Assembly (NCBI GenBank): GCA_949130485.1 | Contig: OX422185.1 | Location: 14,011,011-14,075,010, forward strand | Reading direction: 5' to 3' | DNA from: Agelas oroides | Lineage: Eukaryota; Porifera; Demospongiae; Agelasida; Agelasidae | DNA: 64,000 nt | Shown: piece after piece, positions 56,891-64,000 of the stretch | Layout of the letters: every line of letters begins with the position of its first letter | Numbering within the stretch: position 1 is the first letter of the stretch | The notes under the pieces: generated by a model | Database searches by the model: none | What the model was told of the DNA's origin: nothing | What the model saw: the letters and a program-made list of their open reading frames with translations, nothing else | Program-made: the position numbers and the translations under genes

Positions 56891-57891
56891 TGTTGTTACT
56901 GTGAGGTGACCATTGTATAGTTGTGGACAGATTGGAGTTGAGAGACCTCTGCTGTCTTAACTATACTGTACATTATTAATTAGCAAATGTCAACCATGTC
57001 CTACCTCCTCTGGTGCCTTGTGTTTTTGCCGTCATATTATTCTCCACTGACTATCCATCATGCTCAAAGTGCCAGCCATATTACTTGGGAGATGCTTGAT
57101 CATCGTGGGGCAAGCCTGGTCAAGCAACACTCTGCTAGCTTCCTATTTTGTCACTGCACCCAGACCATGCCTGTAGCAATAGCATTGCCAACAGGGTTTT
57201 CAGTCAGGGCAGCTGCATGTACATAGGCGTGGGCTAAGCTTCACATTCAAATCATGGGCTGGATCTCTACCACATAGGCATCATTCATGCACGGCCCTTT
57301 ACCTGAAGTGATCTCCGTCAACCACTGTGCATAATTTCTGTCGTCCTTTCATGATCTGTCATCACTGTTATAGTTCAGGTAGCTTACACTGTCAGTGCAT
57401 AATTGATCTTCATTCAGAACCTTGCGCTAATGCACTTCGTAATTCGGAAAAGTCTATGACCAGGCTCTCCTCCTCTCTGTCACTAGATTGAGAGGGGGGG
57501 GGGGGGAGTGACCTGGATTTGAGGTATAAGAAGGCTCTCCTCCTCTCTGTCACTAGATTGAGATGGGGGGGGGGGTTACCTGGATTTGCGGCTGTGTTGC
57601 ATGCAAGAAGGCTAGGGTATTTCAGAACTGCAGCCTCATTCCCAGGCCTTCCAACATGCCACCTCCATCCCTAGGGTCCATCCACTAGTCCATCCAATGA
57701 TAGAACTGTTGTGAATATAGTCAGAGTTCCACCCACAAACATGCAGTTACAAGATGATTTTCATTTGTAGCCCATAATCTTAAGTGGACAAGGGTGCGAG
57801 CCATGGCAACTGGTGTGAGGGGGGTCACAGCCTGATCCTGGATGAGTAACTTTGCACATACAGTTTCTTCTTCCACTGGTTAACACCATTT

Positions 57892-57897
<6 letters not shown>

Positions 57898-57955
<58 letters not shown>

Positions 57956-57958
57956 ACA
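57898..57958. repeat. CA microsatellite, B2
   Basis: About 28 CA dinucleotides ending at the exon-like segment, as in B1 but less than half as long. Confidence 0.95.
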
Positions 57959-57961
57959 GAG

Positions 57962-58317
57962 TATTTCATCTTGTGATACAGACCAGCTCCAGTGGGATCA
58001 TGACAATGAGGAACCAGCTATTCTGGACAGAAGAGGTCGTCTGGGACCACTGTGGAAAACCCACCCCCACACCTTAAAAGGTACAGTTGTATACGTACTA
58101 CTGTGTGTGTTACTGTGAGTGCTCAATATTAGGCACTTTCTCAACAGTATATTTGGTCTACAGTGGGGAATTGAAGGGGCATTTACTTGAATATTCAATA
58201 CCTAGTTTTGACTACCTGGTTCAACGCAAGATGGACAATATTCATGATGACTTTGCTGTAGCTATCCTGGACCAGAAGAATGGCAACATGGCTGGTCAGG
58301 AAATCACCAGCGACTAA
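57962..58317 (+). pseudogene. B2 copy of the two-exon gene, frameshifted
   Basis: Exon 1 (57962-58080) is intact and the same length as in B1, with about three residue changes. Exon 2 (58164-58317) has five extra bases after GGGGAA, which puts a stop three codons after the splice junction in the required phase. Downstream, a 9-base in-frame difference (ATGGACAATATTCATGAT against ATGCATGAT) and the final TAA are kept. B2 is thus likely non-functional unless splicing differs. Confidence 0.45.
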
Positions 58318-58659
58318 GCTAATTAAGAGGCAGTGAAATAACTTGCATTGTCAATGGTGACAAGATATGACCTGTGTATGTTTGTACTGCAAGTGGCGAA
58401 AACCTGGGCAGTGGTCTGTGAACAAGGCTACTGGTTCCATATGTGTGTACACATTCAGTTCACTAAACTGAAACTTGTTAAGTATACCACTAGGTGTAAC
58501 CAGGCCACTGGTTACCTTTTCATTGCTTGTGTATAAATTAGAGAAGAGGCCTGCTGTAATTTAGGCCACAATTTGTTGCACATTTGTTTCTCGTCCCCCG
58601 CCTGCACCCTTTATAGGAACCTGCTTCCACTATTGCCGTTATTACACACGTGTAAGTAG

Positions 58660-59155
58660 CTGATGGATCCCACACTCAGGATAGCGTCAGTACTGCCAAT
58701 TGATCTCACACTCAGGATAGCGTCGGTACTGCTGATTGATCTCATACTCAGGATAGTGTCGGTACTGCTGATTGATCTCACACTATAGCGTCTGGTAGAA
58801 GTGGATGCTGAAGGATGGTAGTGAATGCTGAATGGTAGTAGTGAATGCTGATATGTAGTAGAGAAAGGTAGTGGTAACTGCTGAAGGTCGGTAGTGAACG
58901 ATGAAGTGTTGTAGTGAAGGATGAAGTCGGTACTGCTGATTGATATCACACTCAGGATAGCGTTGGTTCTGCCAATTGATCTCACACTCAGGATAGCGTC
59001 GGTACTGCCGATTGATCTCACACTCAGGATAGCGTCGGTACTGCTGATTGATCTCACACTCAGGATAGCGTCGGTACTGCTGATTGATCTCACACTCAGG
59101 ATAGCGTTGGTACTGCCGATTGATCTCACACTCAGGATAGCGTCGGTACTGCCAA
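58660..59155. repeat. 36-bp minisatellite in two blocks
   Basis: TGATCTCACACTCAGGATAG plus CGTCGGTACTGCTGAT repeats three times, is interrupted at 58800-58925 by GTAGTGAATGCTGAA-type degenerate repeats, then repeats seven more times. Because 36 is 12 codons, open frames exist on both strands. Confidence 0.85.
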
Positions 59156-59690
59156 TTTACAAGTTGATTTGTAACACAGTGTACTACAAAGCAGCTAAAA
59201 GTTATCTTCTTTTCTGAAATATCTGAGCACTTCTCCTCAAGGTGTTATGTTTGATAACATGTCCAGTGTCATTGGTATGTGGAAATGACTGATAGTAGAA
59301 ATTTGGACTTGGGTAGTGTTTGACAAAACTATGTTTCAATTGCACTTTGTGTCAATCTTTGTTGTTAACTTGTTACTGCATGATGAAGTTTGCCGATATC
59401 CGACTGAAACGTTACAAAGATTTGTCTGACACTGCTCAAGTTCCGTATCTACTCTTGGCTGTAGTTGACCGTTGGAACATGCAGTAACTGACTCACAAAC
59501 CGGTACATGTGATGTTTGTGTGTAGCGTAGCAGCTATCAGTCATTGCGCTCAATTTGTGGGACTAAAGGGTATGTGACAGTCCCATATGGAGAAATCAGT
59601 GAGTATATTCTGTCACATTTCTAGTGCATTGCCACATTTGAAATGCTGTGTCTCTGAACTTGTGTTAAAGTAGGGCTCAAAGTGCTGTCT
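59156..59690. other. Unique sequence; remnant of the GTGGCAGTCCC foldback MITE
   Basis: No gene. At about 59574-59720, TGTGACAGTCCCATATGGAG, TGAACTTGTGTTAAAGTAGGG and GGGCTCATATG follow the order of the foldback MITE left arm in degraded form. A fragment of the same family may lie at 51820-51855. Confidence 0.45.
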
Positions 59691-60221
59691 CTGAACTTGT
59701 GTTAAGGTAGGGCTCATATGTGCCTAGGGGGGTATGCTAGGGGGTGGGCGTATTTTCGAGAGTTGTGATATTTCTCTCTAAAATATGCCCACCTCACATG
59801 CAGTTAGTCTGGCCCTAGGTATGTATGCATGCAGAGATTCTTCAATGCCTCTTTTGCCCTGCACTTGCTTATGCAAAATGGTGTCTGCCTTCATTTGCTA
59901 GTCTCTCCTCTTGCACAGTTTGGTGTTTCATGCACATAACTGCATACTTGTCTGTCCTCTGTGTAGTCTGTCCTTTGGTACTGGGGTGCCAGGGGAAGGC
60001 TTGTTTGTCTACATGTTGCCTGTCTCCTGGTGTTCTTAAAGAGGCTCCAGGGGAAGGCATGTCTGTGGGGTTTGTCCCGTGTATGGGGCAAGTTAATGCA
60101 CAAGAAAGAACTCGCACAAGTTGAAACAAACACCCAACTTATACTCATCGTAACCCCCCACCATTTACTTTCCTTGTGTATCCGTACACCCCCTATCCAC
60201 CCTATTTACTTTCTTTATACC

Positions 60222-60553
60222 GCAGAGGATGCTTTTCTCTGGAAAGTACAGTGTATGCCTACCTATTTATGCCAAAAATTTCCTCCCGCAAAATAAACCC
60301 GCTATACGGTATATCCATACACCCCCCTCCCCATATTTTAATATTTTAATGTTTTATTCTCTCTTGTAACTGCTACCACACCCCCCTTATTTCAAGTTCT
60401 ACCTCTGTATCTATTGTGTCTCATAAGCCTCGTTAGGCTGGTTGTGTACATGCACAAGTGACACATAAATGATTTGATTGATTGATTGATTGATACTGTG
60501 GCATAAATAGGTAGGTGTACACTGTACTTTCCAGAGAAAAGCATCCTCTGCGA
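60222..60553. mobile_element. Inverted-repeat element enclosing a TGAT tail
   Basis: CAGAGGATGCTTTTCTCTGG and AAAGTACAGTGTATGCC at the left are inverted at 60499-60553. Near the right arm, ACACATAAATGATTTGATTG then GATTGATTGATTGAT resembles the short-repeat 3-prime tail of a LINE or SINE. The left arm continues from C-rich sequence at 60140-60200. Confidence 0.5.
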
Positions 60554-60564
60554 CTTCGTTAAGA

Positions 60565-60825
60565 AAAAGGGGGGTGGGCTTCAGGGTTGTATTCTGACAT
60601 GGTTTTATAAGGGGGGTGGGCTTCAGGGTTGTATTCTGACATGGTTTTATAAGGGGGGTGGGCTTCAGGGTTGTATTCTGACATGGTTTTATAAGGGTGG
60701 TGGGCTTCAGGGTTGTATTCTGACATGGTTTTATAAGGGTGGTGGGCTTCAGGGTTGTATTCTGACATGGTTTTATAAGGGGGGTGGGCTTCAGGGTTGT
60801 ATTCTGACATGGTTTTATTGATTAC
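60565..60825. repeat. 42-bp minisatellite, six copies
   Basis: Unit AAGGGGGGTGGGCTTCAGGG, TTGTATTCTGACATGGTTTT, AT. It starts just after the inverted-repeat element. The reverse reading repeats YKTMSEYNPEAHPP; no support for a protein. Confidence 0.9.
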
Positions 60826-60959
60826 AATTACTTGAGCCTGAATTGTCAATTAATACCCACTACAATTACCAAGGTTGCTTACGAGTAATGATTACAATTA
60901 CGGAAAAATAACAAAATTACAAATTACATTGCTAGATTACAGGTCGAAGTTGTCATGAA

Positions 60960-61356
60960 TAGCCTCGTTCCCAGGCCCCGCCCAGCTTTCTGTCGCTTGC
61001 AGTACGGAAAAGCCGTGGAGAGCCTGGTATCTTTTCTCACGTGAGCATGACGTAATCGGAAAATGGTGAAATTTTGCAGAACTAACAGGCTGCGTTTCGC
61101 ATATTTTAAGCTGACTACACGCTCAACGCTTGGTGTGTAAGACAGTCGCCTCCCACTAGCTTGATTCGTGTGGTAAGTTACCTGGTACCTTGGCTCTTTT
61201 CACTGTTCTGGGCCCGGTGCGCCCACGCACAATTAAACCCTTTCTACCATCCTTTCTATCCTGACGTCACTCACGTGAGAAAAGATACCAGGCCCTCTCC
61301 CGCTTTACCGTACTAATAAGCGACGGAAAACTGGGCGGGGCCTGGGAACGAGGCTA
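60960..61356. mobile_element. TAGYCTCG-family hAT-like MITE, reference copy
   Basis: TAGCCTCGTTCCCAGGCCCC and exact inverse; terminal inverted repeats run about 95 bp and include CTGGTATCTTTTCTCACGTG. GTCATGAA is duplicated exactly (60952-60959, 61357-61364). This is the cleanest member and defines the ends found in several arrays. Confidence 0.9.
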
Positions 61357-61446
61357 GTCATGAATTTGTTTTAATGTAAATGTGCTGACAGCATGCTCTT
61401 GCCACATGTCTTAAACAGCACTTAGAAAATTTATGAATTTCAGGCT

Positions 61447-62275
61447 TTGATGTGGCACACACTAATCAGGTGTCTTACTGGTGAAGAAACCCGCTTTCAG
61501 ACTGGTAGTTTGATGTGGCACACACTAATCAGGTGTCTTACTGGTGAAGAAACCCGCTTTCAGACTGGTAGTTTGATGTGGCACACACTAATCAGGTGTC
61601 TTACTGGTGAAGAAACCCACTTTCAGACTAGTAGTTTGATGTGGCACACACTAATCAGGTGTCTTACTGGTGAAGAAACCCGCTTTCAGACTAGTAGTTT
61701 GATGTGGCGCACACTAATCAGGTGTCTTACTGGTGAAGAAACCTGCTTTCAGACTAGTAGTTTGATGTGGCACACACTAATCAGGTGTCTTACTGGTGAA
61801 GAAACCCGCTTTCAGACTAGTAGTTTGATGTGGCGCACACTAATCAGGTGTCTTACTGGTGAAGAAACCCGCTTTCAGACTAGTAGTTTGATGTGGCGCA
61901 CACTAATCAGGTGTCTTACTGGTGAAGAAACCTGCTTTCAGACTAGTAGTTTGATGTGGCGCACACTAATCAGGTGTCTTGCTGGTGAAGAAACCCGCTT
62001 TCAGACTAGTAGGTTGATTTGGCACACAATAATCAGGTGTCTTACTGGTGAAGAAACCCGCTTTCAGACTAGTAGTTTGATGTGGCACACACTAATCAGG
62101 TGTCTTACTGGTGAAGAAACCCGCTTTCAGACTGGTAGTTTGATGTGGCACACACTAATCAGGTGTCTTACTGGTGAAGAAACCCGCTTTCAGACTAGTA
62201 GTTTGATGTGGCACACACTAATCAGGTGTCTTACTGGTGAAGAAACCCGCTTTCAGACTAGTAGTTTGATGTGGC
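61447..62275. repeat. 63-bp minisatellite, 13 copies
   Basis: Unit TTTGATGTGGCACACACTAA, TCAGGTGTCTTACTGGTGAA, GAAACCCGCTTTCAGACTAG, TAG. Being 21 codons, it gives a 307-codon forward frame repeating MWHTLIRCLTGEETRFQTSS. The array begins inside the 3-prime end of the recombinase pseudogene, whose reverse frame runs into the last unit. Probably non-coding. Confidence 0.9.
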
Positions 62276-63969
62276 AGGTTGATTGTGAAGTTAGTAGCAC
62301 TGCCAAAATGAATACCAGGAATGGAAAGTGGCTTTGCAAAAAGCGATACCTCTGGAGCTGTATTTTCTGAACCGGCCACATCACTTTTCTTGTCTGCAGA
62401 CTCTGGAATTGGCTCAAGCTTCTGCTTCTTCTGCGTGTTCAGAACAGCTGATGAAAGTTCTCTGAATTTCTCACTTGTTCTCTTGTATGCTCGGACCCCA
62501 TCTACAGAGCGATGCCCTGTCTTGCTCATAATGGTAGCCTCATCAAGCTGAGCATCATACGTGCGAGTAGCAGCTGTGACACAGAGGGAGTGATTGGTGA
62601 AATATCCTTCTATCCCAGCACTTTTCATCAACCTAGGTACAACTTCAGCCAATTTGCCATGCCCAACAGGAGAAGCTTTGTACCAGCAATCCTTTTTCAG
62701 CTTTGCAAGAGGAGTAAGGTAGAAGGAATGAGCTGGGCGATTCTTGGGACAAAGTGAATTATGCAATTTGTACAGACTTATCAAACAGCGAGAAGGGTTC
62801 TCACAATTAGCGTGGTGTACAACCTCTTTTAGTTTCCGCTGCTTAAGTCCACCTTGATTCGTCTTGGATACATCTTCACAATACACAATATATGGTTCTC
62901 ACAATTAGCGTGGTGTACAACCTCTTTTAGTTTCCGCTGCTGAAGTCCACCTTGATTCGTCTTGGATGCATCTTCACAATACACAATATATGGTGTCCCT
63001 CCAGGAGGTTCCACTAGAGAGTGGGTTCATGTCGTAGACGTCTATGCCCTTCGCCACGAGCGAAGTAAAACCCTATTAAATACACCATCGTGTCAAGCAA
63101 AACGTGCGGTGAGTGGTCACCCAACAACCCTTTTTGCCACAAAATTTCCTCTGTTATTACCTCAGCTTTCTTCTTATGCACATACTTCCCAGTTGCGTTC
63201 AGCCGCTTCAGCTTACCGTCTAATGCATCTCGAAATGGAGCAAAATCACTGCTTTCAAAGAAATTGACATCAACTCGATCTGCAGCCCTAAGGGCTCTTT
63301 GCAACCCACAACAAATTTGGTGTAAGCTATCAGAGAGTAATGCTTACCACCCACTTTTCTCACAAACCTTTGTAGCCAATGGTTCACAGCAGGAGTGCTC
63401 ATCTTGGTGATATCACTGTCCAATCCGAGCCCGCAATTTTCAGCGCTCAGCGGCTGCTCCAGCCTGTGAGTAGCCCATTCACGCCAAATGCTTTGAGCCC
63501 ACTCAGTGTTTTGTAGCATCTTCTTCGGTACGCGTGACTCTTTTACAGCTTGGATATCCTTCTCGCTTTGAGGTTGACAAAATCGACGTTTGTCCGATGG
63601 CTTTACAACCATTGAATTGTCGAGCGGTCCAACGTCGAGTAGCTGAGATGCCTCCAGAAACAGCTCATTCAATTGTCCCTTAGTGCAATGGGTCTCGTAC
63701 TGCTGCAACGACTGTTCGTACTGTTGCAACGCTGCCATTAGTAGTTTGTCCAGTTCGTCCACTTTGTCCGACACGCGACAATCGGTAGGGTGGCCTCGCT
63801 GTTGAACAAGTCTGGCATACTGCTCGGAACCCAGATCAACTGGCTCCCCAAGAAGTTCTTCCCATCCAATTTGCAGATCGGGATGCATAATGGCACTGGG
63901 GTCAATGTTTGCCAACAGCGACGAGCTAATAACACCGCACTGATCAGTAACAGAACTAGCTGTTTCCAT
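62218..63969 (-). pseudogene. Crypton/DUF3504 tyrosine recombinase-like gene, decayed
   Basis: Reading leftward from ATG at 63967-63969: an N-terminal region with a glutamine-rich helix (ALQQYEQSLQQYE), then NTEWAQSIWREWATHRLEQ and PAVNHWLQRFVRKV, typical of the DUF3504 N-lobe. A one-base frameshift at about 63303 moves into FFESSDFAPFRDALDGKLKR, KAEVITEEILWQKGLLGDHS and VYLIGFYFARGEGHRRLRH. A stop and frame change follow near 63018, then a 98-bp tandem duplication (62797-62992), then the catalytic half ([52 protein letters not shown]). The family H-x-x-R motif reads HSLC: the arginine codon is TGT (complement 62581-62583), which fits CpG decay of CGT. The later GHR and Tyr are present. The end (NFTINL) runs into the 63-bp array with its own stop lost. 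At least four lesions make it a pseudogene. Confidence 0.85.
62797..62992. repeat. 98-bp tandem duplication inside the recombinase pseudogene
   Basis: GTTCTCACAATTAGCGTGG through CACAATATATG occurs at 62797-62894 and 62895-62992 with two differences (GCTTAAGTCC/GCTGAAGTCC and GGATACATC/GGATGCATC). Since 98 is not a multiple of 3, it shifts the frame and repeats the YCEDxSKTNQGG segment in two frames. Confidence 0.9.
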
Positions 63970-64000
63970 TTTCTAAACAACTAAGACGCTTGGAACGAGG

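Larger units (their letters stand above)
55341..58530. other. Segmental duplication copy B2
   Basis: Matches 26580-27126 and 30004-34480 of B1, lacking the 2.87-kb transposon and the 74-bp array. The first 140 bases are inverted relative to B1. Confidence 0.9.

Noticed and set aside
61447..62370. 307-codon protein with 21-residue repeats
   Set aside because: The 63-bp units keep frame trivially; the array begins inside a decayed gene on the other strand and has no evident promoter.
1..64000. Integrated virus or LTR retrotransposon
   Set aside because: I found no reverse transcriptase, integrase, capsid or polymerase motifs, and no long direct terminal repeats apart from minisatellites and segmental duplications.

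Overview
This window is eukaryotic, and almost certainly from an invertebrate animal. It has no operons or dense prokaryotic coding. Its few coding signals are short exons with GT-AG borders. One recognisable protein family, the DUF3504/Crypton-type tyrosine recombinases, occurs as fragments. Nearly everything else is non-autonomous DNA transposons (MITEs), foldback elements and minisatellites. A sponge- or cnidarian-like marine invertebrate is my guess from overall style only; nothing here fixes the species.

Layout. 0-8.5 kb: a tandem array of tRNA-like units, several MITEs, and arrays of 61, 101 and 51 bp units. 8.5-15.9 kb (A1): left copy of a segmental duplication, ending in a 3.7-kb pyrimidine-rich minisatellite interrupted by two clean MITE insertions. 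16-18 kb: MITEs. 18.2-22.3 kb: 61-bp and 47-bp arrays. 23.0-25.6 kb: a foldback MITE whose right arm is amplified about 32 times. 26.6-34.5 kb (B1): second duplicated block, carrying a 2.87-kb transposon with 605-bp inverted ends, a 53-bp array and two spliceable coding exons. 34.5-43.3 kb: more foldback elements and a Crypton-like fragment. 43.8-50.5 kb (A2) and 51.8-58.5 kb (B2): second copies of A and B, so the order is A1-B1-A2-B2, an old tandem duplication now broken by insertions, array expansions and a local inversion. 59-64 kb: arrays, an hAT-like MITE with a perfect 8-bp target duplication, and a decayed Crypton-type recombinase gene on the minus strand at the right edge.

Main idea. 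Several minisatellites are built from transposon ends or arms. A MITE family ending in TAGYCTCG, with 8-9 bp target duplications, appears to have seeded the 61-bp, 47-bp and both 53-bp arrays. An unrelated foldback family with GTGGCAGTCCC ends seeded the 76-bp array. Paralogous loci in the same window keep unexpanded or empty-site states, so parts of the history can be read directly.

Gene content is thin. The best host-gene evidence is a two-exon C-terminus at 33.9-34.26 kb (phase-consistent in B1, frameshifted in B2) and isolated exon candidates in A2. Long open frames over the arrays are most likely by-products of repeat units without stop codons.
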